Below, one piece after another: positions 55,467 through 63,392 of a stretch of 64,000 nucleotides of DNA (position 1 is the stretch's first letter; each line of letters begins with the position of its first letter). The position numbers and the translations under genes are program-made. The stretch covers positions 1-64,000 of the forward strand of contig NZ_BCQM01000010.1 of assembly GCF_001552075.1 (NCBI RefSeq), written 5' to 3'. The notes beneath the pieces are model-generated. The model was not told the DNA's origin. It was given only the letters and a program-made list of their open reading frames with translations, and ran no database searches. The DNA comes from Arthrobacter luteolus NBRC 107841 (lineage in GTDB: Bacteria > Actinomycetota > Actinomycetes > Actinomycetales > Micrococcaceae).

Positions 55467-56954
55467 CTAGCGGCTGACCCGGCGCTCAGGGGTATGTAGC
55501 CTGGCCAGGAACCGTGCGGTTCCCGCCGGCACCGCACCCGGGCCCCGCAGCGAGGCCCCCACGGTAACCGCAAACGCTGCCGGAACCGTCCACGCGGCAG
55601 GCTGCTCCAGCCAGACCGGCACAGCAGCTCCGGAGAGGGAGAGCACGCCGCCGGCCACGATGGCTCCGCCGCAGAGCAGTGCTCCGGTGAGCATCCCGGC
55701 CACCGCGCCGGCCGCCGTGAGCCGCCGCCACCAGATACCCAGCAGCAGCAGGGGGCACAGCGTGGACGCCGTGAACGCAAAGACCATCCCCACGCTGCCG
55801 GCCAGCGCCTGCGTGTTCGTCAGCAGGGCCAGGCCCAGCGGAACCGCCCCGGCCAGCAGGGTTCCGGCGCGGAATCCGCTGACGCTGCCGCGGAACAGCT
55901 CCTGGCTGATCACCCCCGCGAGGGACACGATCAGCCCGCTGCTGGTGGAGAGGAAAGCGGCGAACGCTCCCGCCGTCACGCAGGCTGCCAGCAGGTCGCC
56001 CAGCGCGCCGTCAAAAATCTGTGCAGGCAGCAGCAGGACGGTGGCGTCCGCATTGCCCTCCACCGCCAGCTCCGGCAGGTAGACCCGGCCAAGGATCCCG
56101 TAGAGGGTGGGGAAAACGTAGAACACGGACAGCAGTCCAAGCACAATCAGGGTGGTGCGCCGGGCGGAGACGCCGTCGGGATTGGTATAAAACCGCACCA
56201 GGACATGCGGCAGGCCCAGCGTGCCGCAGAGCAGCGCGATGCTCAGCGAGACATTGCGGTAAACAGAGTCCGCCATGACCGGATCCAGCCCGGACGCAAA
56301 GGCTGCGCCGTTGCCGGTCCAGGAGGTACCTTCGGCGCCGAGCCGGAAGAGGATAAAGAGGACAGGTACGGCCAGGGCCGCCAGCTTGAGCCAGTACTGG
56401 AAGGCCTGGACGAAGGTGATGGAGCGCATTCCACCGCTCAGCACGCTCAGGCACACAATCACCACCACTGCCGCGGACCCAACCCATCCGGGCAGGCCGG
56501 TGGTCAGGCTGACGGTCAGGGCGGCACCGTGCAGCTGTGGAACGATGTACAGCCAGCCGACCGCCACCACCAGCAGGCTGGTGACCCGGCGGGCCGGCAG
56601 GGACTCCAGCCTTGCCCGGGCGAAGTCCGGAACCGTGTACGCGCCCGACCGGCGCAGGGGAGCCGCCACGAACAGCAGCAGCATCAGGTAGCCGGCCGTG
56701 TATCCGATGGGGAACCACAGGGCATCGGCCCCGGAGACCAGCACCAGGCCGGCGATTCCCAGGAAACTCGCCGCGGAAAGATACTCGCCGCCGATCGCTG
56801 AGGCGTTCCACCACGGTTTCACGGTTCGGGACGCAACATAGAAATCGCTGGTGGTGCGGGAAATCCGCAGCCCGTAGGCACCGATCAGCAGGGTTGCGGC
56901 GGTCACGGCGGCCAGGGCAGCGTATCCGACGCCGGCACTCACCTCCCAGGTCAC
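55467..56954 (-). CDS. Sodium:solute symporter family protein
   Basis: 495 aa, about 13 membrane helices of the SSS fold. Markers: YVASRTVKPWWNASAIGGEY, LSAASFLGIAGLVLVSGAD, LPHVLVRFYTNPDGVSARRT and LLAACVTAGAFAAFLSTSSG, nearest to cation/acetate or monocarboxylate symporters (ActP/MctP branch). Last gene of a minus-strand operon: histidine kinase, LytTR regulator, small membrane protein, symporter. Six bases separate it from the small gene. Confidence 0.9.
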   Translation of the reverse strand: MTWEVSAGVGYAALAAVTAATLLIGAYGLRISRTTSDFYVASRTVKPWWNASAIGGEYLSAASFLGIAGLVLVSGADALWFPIGYTAGYLMLLLFVAAPLRRSGAYTVPDFARARLESLPARRVTSLLVVAVGWLYIVPQLHGAALTVSLTTGLPGWVGSAAVVVIVCLSVLSGGMRSITFVQAFQYWLKLAALAVPVLFILFRLGAEGTSWTGNGAAFASGLDPVMADSVYRNVSLSIALLCGTLGLPHVLVRFYTNPDGVSARRTTLIVLGLLSVFYVFPTLYGILGRVYLPELAVEGNADATVLLLPAQIFDGALGDLLAACVTAGAFAAFLSTSSGLIVSLAGVISQELFRGSVSGFRAGTLLAGAVPLGLALLTNTQALAGSVGMVFAFTASTLCPLLLLGIWWRRLTAAGAVAGMLTGALLCGGAIVAGGVLSLSGAAVPVWLEQPAAWTVPAAFAVTVGASLRGPGAVPAGTARFLARLHTPERRVSR

Positions 56955-56960
56955 GCGGGG

Positions 56961-57338
56961 CTACGCATCGTCGAGCAGGTCCTGGAAACGGGCCTCGTTC
57001 CGGTTGGCGCTGCGCACATACAACGCCCCGCTGACAATCACCAGCGGATACACGCCCAGGCCGAGCAGCAGCCAGGGCACCGGAATGCCGAATGCCGCCA
57101 GTTCACCGATCTCCGGGACGGCTGCGAGCAGCAGCGGAACACCGAGCAGGATCAGGCCGAATCCTCCGGCCACCACCAGAGACAGCCGCAGCTGCGACCG
57201 GATCAGGGAGGACAGGAAGACTTCCCCCACCTCGGACTGCTCATCGAGTTCGCGGGCAACCGGGAAAACCGGCGCGGCTGAGCCTGGGCGGGACGGGGCG
57301 GTCACCCGGACCCGCTGCGGGCGGTTTTCAGCGGTCAT
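56961..57338 (-). CDS. Small two-helix membrane protein, likely symporter partner
   Basis: 125 aa with two hydrophobic helices (LSLVVAGGFGLILLGVPLLL and IPVPWLLLGLGVYPLVIVSG) and charged ends. Its location directly before the symporter mirrors DUF485 proteins before ActP, though the sequence is not clearly DUF485. ATG at 57338 overlaps the LytTR stop (ATGA). Probably an accessory subunit of the symporter. Confidence 0.78.
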   Translation of the reverse strand: MTAENRPQRVRVTAPSRPGSAAPVFPVARELDEQSEVGEVFLSSLIRSQLRLSLVVAGGFGLILLGVPLLLAAVPEIGELAAFGIPVPWLLLGLGVYPLVIVSGALYVRSANRNEARFQDLLDDA

Positions 57339-58084
57339 GCGGTGGGCCTGACCCGGCCGGTGGCCAGTGTGCTGCGCACTGTCGGCAGGTGCCTGCGGCT
57401 GACCGGCAGCTCCACCGTGCCAATGCGGATACTGGCGCGGCCTGCGGAGAGCCGAACCTGCCGGATCTGGTGCCGCGCCACCAAATACGAGCGGTGGATG
57501 CGAAGGAAGCCGGCGTCCGCCCACTGCGCTTCAAGTTCCGCCAGCGGAATCCTGATCAGGTAGCTGGTTTCCGCGGTGTGCAGCCGGGCGTAATCGCCCT
57601 GCGCCTGGACATACCGGATATCCTCGCGCCGGATCATCCGGGTGGTGGCCCCCTGGACGACCGTCACCACATCGCCGCCGCCGGCTGCCGCCGGCTCCGC
57701 GCCGGCCAGCGACTCGCTGATCCGCCGCACCGACTCGGCCAGCCGCTCGGGGCGCACCGGTTTCAGCAGGTAGTCCAGGGCCGCGAGTTCGAAGGCATCC
57801 AGCGCGTGCTCTTCATCGGCGGTGACAAAAACGACGGCGGGCGGACGTTCGCTGCGGGCGAGGGCACGTGCGATGTCCAGCCCGGACAGTGCGGGCATGT
57901 GGATGTCCAGGAAAATGGCGTCGACGTCGGCGGTCTCGAGTGCGTGGAGGGCCTGGGCCCCGCTGGAGGCACGCAGGATGGTCCCGATCCGGGCGTCCCG
58001 GCCCAGCAGGAACGCCAGTTCCTCCACTGCCGGCGCTTCGTCGTCGACAACCACCACGTTCAGCAGCTTTGCGGATTTGGACAT
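57335..58084 (-). CDS. LytTR-type response regulator
   Basis: 249 aa. N-terminal receiver domain: acidic pair in LNVVVVDDEAPAVEEL, phosphoacceptor Asp in AIFLDIHMPALSGLDIARAL, Lys in DYLLKPVRPERLAE. C-terminal LytTR DNA-binding domain: DIRYVQAQGDYARLHTAETS, LRIHRSYLVARHQIRQVRL. Belongs with the LytS-like kinase gene that ends 19 bases upstream. Regulators of this pair type (BtsR/YpdB class) control carboxylate transporters, matching its neighbours. Confidence 0.92.
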   Translation of the reverse strand: MSKSAKLLNVVVVDDEAPAVEELAFLLGRDARIGTILRASSGAQALHALETADVDAIFLDIHMPALSGLDIARALARSERPPAVVFVTADEEHALDAFELAALDYLLKPVRPERLAESVRRISESLAGAEPAAAGGGDVVTVVQGATTRMIRREDIRYVQAQGDYARLHTAETSYLIRIPLAELEAQWADAGFLRIHRSYLVARHQIRQVRLSAGRASIRIGTVELPVSRRHLPTVRSTLATGRVRPTA

Positions 58085-58103
58085 GTGACACAGACTACTT
58101 GCT

Positions 58104-59300
58104 CTAGGTTCGATGTCCGGGCTGCGACTTGGGCACACGCATCGTGATGAGCATTCCGGCACCCTCGGCCGTGTCGATCACCAGGCCGTGGGCATCACCG
58201 TAGAGCTGGCGAAGGCGCACATCGACATTGCGCAGCCCCACATGATCCCCGTCGGCGTGTCCCGCGAGCAGTGTGCGCAGCGCGTCCGGATCCATACCCA
58301 CACCGTTGTCCTCCACGGTAATCTCCGCCATCGCCCCGGCATCACGGGCGGAAATGGAGATCTGCCCAACGCCGTCGATCGCCTCCAGGCCATGCCGCAC
58401 CGAATTCTCCACCAGCGGCTGCAGAGACAGGAACGGGATGACGGCGCCCAGGACCTCGGGACTGATCTGCAGGCTGACCTTCAGGCGTTCGCCGAAGCGG
58501 GCCCGTTCCAGCAGCAGGTAGCGGTCAATGGAGGTCAGCTCTTCGGCCAGCGTGGTGAAATCTCCGTGCCGGCGGAACGAGTACCGGGTGAAATCGGCGA
58601 ACTCCACCACCAGTTCCCGCGCCCGGGCGGGGTCCGTGTTGATGTAGGAGGCGATGGCGTTCAGCGAGTTGTAGATGAAATGCGGGCTGATCTGGGCCCG
58701 CAGGGCTTTCACCTCGGCTTCCATCAGCAGGGCACGCGAGGTGTCGAGCTCGGTCAGTTCCAGCTGCGCCGCCACCCAGTCGGCCACATCGTTCGTGGCG
58801 CGGATGAGCCCGGCGCTGAGCGCCGGGGCGAAAACCCCCAGCGTTCCTGCCGCCTGCCCGTTCACCCGCAGCGGGCAGATGAGCAGCTCACCGCCGTCGT
58901 CAAGGCCCAGCGCCCGCAGCGCCGGACCGCGGAATACCTTGGTGCGGCCGCTGTCCTGGACACCCCGCGCGGCCAGCAGCACACGCTCGCGGCGTTCCGG
59001 AGTGTCCGCCAGTGAGCCCTCCCAGGCGAGCACCGCAGAGGTATCTGTCAGCAGCAGCGTCTCGCACCGCAGCAGCCCCCGCAGATGCCGGCTCGCGCGG
59101 GACGCACCGGCCGGCGTCAGGCCGGACCTCAAATGCCTGGCCGCCAGTGATGCGGTGTGCAGGGTGGCGTACGCAGCCCGCTCAGCGTCGGTGCCCAAAT
59201 CGCGCTGCGAGCGGCTCAGCCGGTAGCCGAGAGCACCTACCGCCGCGAGCGTGAGCACGGCAATGGCGCAGACCAGGGCGACGTCGACGGCTGCAGGCAT
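58104..59300 (-). CDS. LytS/YehU-type sensor histidine kinase
   Basis: 398 aa. One N-terminal membrane helix (VALVCAIAVLTLAAVGALGY), a GAF-like sensory region (LLRCETLLLTDTSAVLAW; LLICPLRVNGQAAGTLGVF), then the His_kinase (PF06580) box with phosphoacceptor His in LRAQISPHFIYNSLNAIASY, and the ATPase LQPLVENSVRHGLEAI and VEDNGVGMDP. Unlike many LytS proteins it lacks a multi-helix 5TM domain, so the signal is probably sensed through the GAF domain. First gene of the symporter operon, divergent from the second symporter locus. Confidence 0.92.
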   Translation of the reverse strand: MPAAVDVALVCAIAVLTLAAVGALGYRLSRSQRDLGTDAERAAYATLHTASLAARHLRSGLTPAGASRASRHLRGLLRCETLLLTDTSAVLAWEGSLADTPERRERVLLAARGVQDSGRTKVFRGPALRALGLDDGGELLICPLRVNGQAAGTLGVFAPALSAGLIRATNDVADWVAAQLELTELDTSRALLMEAEVKALRAQISPHFIYNSLNAIASYINTDPARARELVVEFADFTRYSFRRHGDFTTLAEELTSIDRYLLLERARFGERLKVSLQISPEVLGAVIPFLSLQPLVENSVRHGLEAIDGVGQISISARDAGAMAEITVEDNGVGMDPDALRTLLAGHADGDHVGLRNVDVRLRQLYGDAHGLVIDTAEGAGMLITMRVPKSQPGHRT

Positions 59301-59518
59301 GCCTAAACCCTACCCAGTCCCGCGACGGTCAACCGGCCGCTGACATGCCGTTGGGCGCACGGAACGGTCCGTTCACCGACCTGGGCGCGGCGAAAGTGGC
59401 AGGAGGCTCCCGGAGTTGGAAAAGTGATGGCCATCACAGACGGTGCGTGGTGTTCGGGGTCCGTTACGGTTCCCGGACCCGGATGCCGTACCGCACGTGC
59501 CCAACCCAAGGAGGAGAG

Positions 59519-59890
59519 ATGGCTGAACACCAGCCACAATCACACCCCGGAAGCGCGGCACCGGTCGACTTCCAGGAAGTCCAGCGGTCGCCTCGGTTCC
59601 AGGAGCTGCGCAAACGCCAGCGCAGCTTCATCTTTCCCATGGCCGCAGTCTTCCTGATCTGGTACTTCGCTTACGTCCTGCTCGCTGACTACGCCCACGA
59701 ATTCATGTCGACGCCAGTGTTCGGCAACGTCAACATCGGCATCATTCTGGGCCTGCTGCAGTTTGTCAGCACGTTCGGCATCACCATGTGGTACGTCAGC
59801 TACGCCAACCGCCGGATGGACCCGATTGCTGCTGAACTGCGCGGGGAACTCGAAGCCAAGGGCGTATCCCTTCCGGAGGAGACCAAATGA
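59519..59890 (+). CDS. DUF485-family small membrane protein
   Basis: 123 aa. SPRFQELRKRQRSFIFPMAA begins the DUF485 domain, with two helices (FPMAAVFLIWYFAYVLLAD; NIGIILGLLQFVSTFGITMW) and the tail YANRRMDPIAAELRGELEAK. DUF485 proteins are co-encoded with ActP symporters. ATG at 59519 after aaggaggagag, a near-perfect ribosome site. Overlaps actP by four bases. Confidence 0.93.
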   Translation: MAEHQPQSHPGSAAPVDFQEVQRSPRFQELRKRQRSFIFPMAAVFLIWYFAYVLLADYAHEFMSTPVFGNVNIGIILGLLQFVSTFGITMWYVSYANRRMDPIAAELRGELEAKGVSLPEETK

Positions 59891-61509
59891 ACACGCTGAA
59901 CATCTCCGCCACCGTCACCGCGGAGAAGGTGCAGGAGAGCGGCTGGCTGAACATGCTGATTTTCGGCCTGTTCGTCGCTGTCACGCTTGTGGTGGTGCTC
60001 CGTGCCAGCCGCAACAATAAGACCGCGGCGGACTACTACGCTGCCGGACGTTCCTTCACCGGACCGCAGAACGGAACCGCCATTGCCGGCGATTACCTCT
60101 CGGCGGCGTCCTTCCTGGGCATTGTCGGCGCCATTGCGATCAACGGCTATGACGGGTTCCTGTACTCGATCGGCTTCCTCGTCGCCTGGCTCGTGGCCCT
60201 GCTGCTGGTGGCTGAAATGCTGCGCAACACCGGCAAATTCACCATGGCGGACGTATTGTCCTTCCGGCTCAAGCAGCGCCCCGTGCGCATCGCCGCCGCG
60301 ATCACCACGCTGGCGGTCTGCTTCTTCTACCTGCTGGCGCAGATGGCGGGCGCCGGCGGACTCGTGTCCCTGCTGATGGGCATTGACTCCAAGATCGGCC
60401 AGTCCCTGGTGATCACGATCGTTGGCGCCCTGATGATCATCTACGTACTGGTTGGCGGGATGAAGGGCACCACCTGGGTGCAGATCATCAAGGCCTGCCT
60501 GCTGATCGCCGGCACCGCCGTGATGACGGTCTGGGTTCTTGCCCTGAACGGCTTCAACCTCTCGGAGCTGCTGGGTGCCGCCGTCGAGACCTCAGGCAAC
60601 GCCGCGATCCTGGATCCGGGACTGCAGTACGGCAAGTCGGAAACCTCCAAGCTGGACTTCGTCTCGCTCGGCCTGGCCCTGGTCTTTGGCACTGCGGCCC
60701 TGCCGCACGTCTTGATGCGCTTCTACACGGTGCCGACCGCCAAGGAAGCCCGGCGCTCCGTGGTCTGGGCGATCTGGCTGATCGGCCTCTTCTACCTGTT
60801 CACCCTGGTGCTCGGCTACGGTGCCGCCGCCATGATTGACCGCGAAACCATCACCTCCGCCCCGGGTGGAGTGAACTCGGCTGCTCCGCTGCTGGCCTTC
60901 GCGCTCGGCGGTCCGGTGCTGCTGGGACTCATATCCGCCGTCGCATTCGCCACTATCCTGGCGGTTGTGGCAGGCCTGACCATCACGGCGGCGGCGTCCT
61001 TCGCCCATGACATCTACACGAACGTGGTGCGGAAGGGCAAGGTTGATTCCGAGAGTGAAGTGAAGGTGGCCCGCCGCACGGTGCTGGTCATCGGCGTCGT
61101 CTCGATCCTCGGCGGCATTGGAGCCCAGGGACAGAACGTCGCGTTCCTGGTGGCGCTGGCCTTCGCCGTCGCCGCCAGCGCGAACCTGCCGACCATCCTC
61201 TACTCGCTCTACTGGCGCCGCTTCAATACCCGCGGTGCCCTCTGGAGCATGTACGGCGGCCTGGGCTCGGCCATCGGCCTGATCATCTTCTCGCCGGTGA
61301 TGTCCGGTGCGGAAACCTCGATGATCTCCGGCGTCGACTTCTCCTTCTTCCCGCTGAACAACCCGGGTATCGTCTCGATCCCGCTGGCCTTCTTCCTGGG
61401 CTGGCTGGGTACGATCACGAGCAAGGACAACGAGTCGCCGGAAAAGCAGGCGGAAATGGAAATCCGCTCGCTGACCGGCGTCGGAGCAGAAAAGGCCGTG
61501 GACCACTAG
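59887..61509 (+). CDS. actP: Cation/acetate symporter ActP-like
   Basis: 540 aa, about 13 helices, SSS family. YYAAGRSFTGPQNGTAIAGD, LSAASFLGIVGAIAINGYDG, LPHVLMRFYTVPTAKEARRS and AASFAHDIYTNVVRKGKVDS are strong ActP marks. Sodium-driven uptake of acetate or related short monocarboxylates. Coupled to the DUF485 gene. It shares its upstream region with the sensor kinase gene and so may be a target of that two-component system. Confidence 0.92.
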   Translation: MNTLNISATVTAEKVQESGWLNMLIFGLFVAVTLVVVLRASRNNKTAADYYAAGRSFTGPQNGTAIAGDYLSAASFLGIVGAIAINGYDGFLYSIGFLVAWLVALLLVAEMLRNTGKFTMADVLSFRLKQRPVRIAAAITTLAVCFFYLLAQMAGAGGLVSLLMGIDSKIGQSLVITIVGALMIIYVLVGGMKGTTWVQIIKACLLIAGTAVMTVWVLALNGFNLSELLGAAVETSGNAAILDPGLQYGKSETSKLDFVSLGLALVFGTAALPHVLMRFYTVPTAKEARRSVVWAIWLIGLFYLFTLVLGYGAAAMIDRETITSAPGGVNSAAPLLAFALGGPVLLGLISAVAFATILAVVAGLTITAAASFAHDIYTNVVRKGKVDSESEVKVARRTVLVIGVVSILGGIGAQGQNVAFLVALAFAVAASANLPTILYSLYWRRFNTRGALWSMYGGLGSAIGLIIFSPVMSGAETSMISGVDFSFFPLNNPGIVSIPLAFFLGWLGTITSKDNESPEKQAEMEIRSLTGVGAEKAVDH

Positions 61510-61532
61510 GTCCGCCGGCCCGACAGCGGACA

Positions 61533-61569
61533 GGACAGGCGCCTTCCCCGCAGGGGGAGGCGCCTGTCC
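61533..61569. terminator. Hairpin between convergent actP and lrp genes
   Basis: Arms ggacaggcgcc (61533-61543) and ggcgcctgtcc (61559-61569) pair perfectly; the loop carries tcccc/gggga that extend the fold. No T-run on either side. Confidence 0.75.
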
Positions 61570-61595
61570 CGTTAAGCCATAAGCCAGCCGGAAGA

Positions 61596-62072
61596 TCAGT
61601 CCCCATCGGCCGGGCCGCGGTCCAGCAGCGGAGCCACCCGGTAGGGGATCAGCTCACCCATCGCCAGGGTGGTGTCGGAGCGTTCGACGCCGGGCACCGC
61701 CAGGATGGCCTTGTTGACCCGGAACAGGTCCTCGGCATCGACGGCGACCGTCCGCAGCAGGATGTCCGCGGCGCCGGTGAGACCGTGGGCTTCCACTACT
61801 TCGGGGATGGCCGAGAGTTCCGCCGTGATCTCAGCGAGCCGCTGCTGCTGGACGTGGACATGGACAAAGGCCATCAGGGGGTAGCCCAGCGCCACGGGGT
61901 TGATCCGGCGTTCGAAGGTGAGGAAGGCACCCTTGGATTCCATCCTGGAAAGCCGTGCCTGGACAGTGTTGCGGGAGATGCCCAGCCGGCCGGCCAGGGC
62001 CACGACAGTCCGCCTCGGATCGGTGGCCATGGCCCGCAGGACCCTGAAGTCGGTGCCGTCCAAAATCTGCAT
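61596..62072 (-). CDS. Lrp/AsnC-family regulator, BkdR-like
   Basis: 158 aa. N-terminal helix-turn-helix DFRVLRAMATDPRRTVVALA and GRLGISRNTVQARLSRMESK, then a ligand-sensing RAM domain (PLMAFVHVHVQQQRLAEITA; ADILLRTVAVDAEDLFRVNK). Located divergently from 2-oxoacid dehydrogenase genes, as the branched-chain regulator BkdR is, so it probably controls them in response to an amino acid. ATG at 62072 has no clear ribosome site; a GTG 18 bases upstream is possible. The long open frame beyond that is antisense to the E1 alpha gene. Confidence 0.9.
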   Translation of the reverse strand: MQILDGTDFRVLRAMATDPRRTVVALAGRLGISRNTVQARLSRMESKGAFLTFERRINPVALGYPLMAFVHVHVQQQRLAEITAELSAIPEVVEAHGLTGAADILLRTVAVDAEDLFRVNKAILAVPGVERSDTTLAMGELIPYRVAPLLDRGPADGD

Positions 62073-62154
62073 AGTGCGCAACGCTAGCACGGCGAAATCG
62101 CTCCCGGCAGGGCAGGATGCGCAATCCGAGCGGGCACAGTTGTACCGCCTGCCC

Positions 62155-62174
62155 GGTGTGAGTAGTGTCACACC
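62155..62174. promoter_or_regulatory. Perfect dyad between lrp and E1 alpha genes
   Basis: A 7-6-7 inverted repeat, ggtgtga / tcacacc around gtagtg, in the 168-base divergent promoter region. Likely operator for the Lrp-type regulator or a second factor. Confidence 0.65.
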
Positions 62175-62240
62175 TAACTGGGCAACGGTGCCCGGCAACA
62201 GGTTTGAACCCCACCACCCCCGGGGTTCCACCACGGAAGG

Positions 62241-63392
62241 ATGCGTATCAAAGTGTCCCTGCATATCCCGGCGGACCATCCCGAAAACACCGGGACGGAA
62301 CCGCACGATCCAGTAGTCCAGCTCATCCGCCCCGATGGTTCCCGCGTCCGCGACGCCCTCTACGACCGCTGGGTCGAGGACATCGACGCCGCGGCGCTCC
62401 GCAGCCTGTACCGCGACATGGTCCTGGTTCGGCGGATCGACACCGAGGCCACATCCCTGCAGCGGCAGGGTGAACTGGGCCTCTGGCCACCGCTGCTTGG
62501 ACAGGAAGCCGCGCAGGTGGGCTCGGCCCGGGCGCTGCGGCCCTCCGACTTCGTTTTCAGCAGCTACCGGGAGAACGCCGTGGCGTTCGTCCGCGGAGTG
62601 GGGTTCGAGGACCTGATGCGGGTCTGGCGCGGCAACGCCTCCGCTGGCTGGGATCCGTATTCGGTGAACATGGCACCCACCCAGGTCATCATCGGAGCGC
62701 AGACCCTGCACGCCACCGGCTATGCCATGGGCATCCAGCAGGATGGTCTGGACGACGCCGCCATCAGCTACTTTGGCGACGGCGCCACAAGCCAGGGCGA
62801 CGTCAACGAAGCAATGGTCTTCGCGGCGAGCTTCCAGGCACCGGTGATCTTCTTCTGCCAGAACAACCAGTGGGCGATCTCCGAACCCGTGGGGCTGCAG
62901 GCACAGATCCCGGTCGCCAACCGGGCGCCGGGCTTCGGCATCCCGTCCACCCGTGTGGACGGCAACGACGTCCTGGCTACGCTGGCAGCCACGCGGGAAG
63001 CCCTGGACCGGGCGCGCAGCGGGGGAGGCCCCACCTTCATCGAGGCTGTCACCTACCGGATGGGCCCGCACACCACAGCCGACGATCCGACCCGCTACCG
63101 GGATCCCGCTGAACTCCTGGCCTGGCAGGCGAAGGATCCAATCAGCCGGGTCGGCGCGCTCCTGGAAGCCGAAGGGGAGTTCGACGACGCCTTCCGGAGA
63201 GCAGTGGAGCACGACGCCGAGTCGCTGGCCCGGGAGCTCCGCGCCGCCTGCACGGGAATGCCGGAGCCGGCGCCCCTGGACGTTTTTGCCCACGTCTACT
63301 CGACGCCCAACAGCTGGCTGGACCGCCAGCAGGAGCACTACCGGCAGTATCTCGCCATGATGGGCAGCGCCGCGGAAGGAGGCCTGCGATGA
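62241..63392 (+). CDS. 2-oxoacid dehydrogenase E1 component, alpha subunit
   Basis: 383 aa, thiamine-diphosphate-dependent decarboxylase of the PDH/BCKDH complex. TPP and Mg binding: SYFGDGATSQGDVNEAMVFA and FFCQNNQWAISEPVGLQAQI; also RRIDTEATSLQRQGELGLWP at the front. Pyruvate and branched-chain 2-oxoacids cannot be told apart by eye; the divergent Lrp gene favours branched-chain. Listed from ATG 62241, but aagga lies right against it, so GTG 62253 (SLHIPADH) may be the true start. Overlaps the beta gene by four bases. Confidence 0.9.
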   Translation: MRIKVSLHIPADHPENTGTEPHDPVVQLIRPDGSRVRDALYDRWVEDIDAAALRSLYRDMVLVRRIDTEATSLQRQGELGLWPPLLGQEAAQVGSARALRPSDFVFSSYRENAVAFVRGVGFEDLMRVWRGNASAGWDPYSVNMAPTQVIIGAQTLHATGYAMGIQQDGLDDAAISYFGDGATSQGDVNEAMVFAASFQAPVIFFCQNNQWAISEPVGLQAQIPVANRAPGFGIPSTRVDGNDVLATLAATREALDRARSGGGPTFIEAVTYRMGPHTTADDPTRYRDPAELLAWQAKDPISRVGALLEAEGEFDDAFRRAVEHDAESLARELRAACTGMPEPAPLDVFAHVYSTPNSWLDRQQEHYRQYLAMMGSAAEGGLR

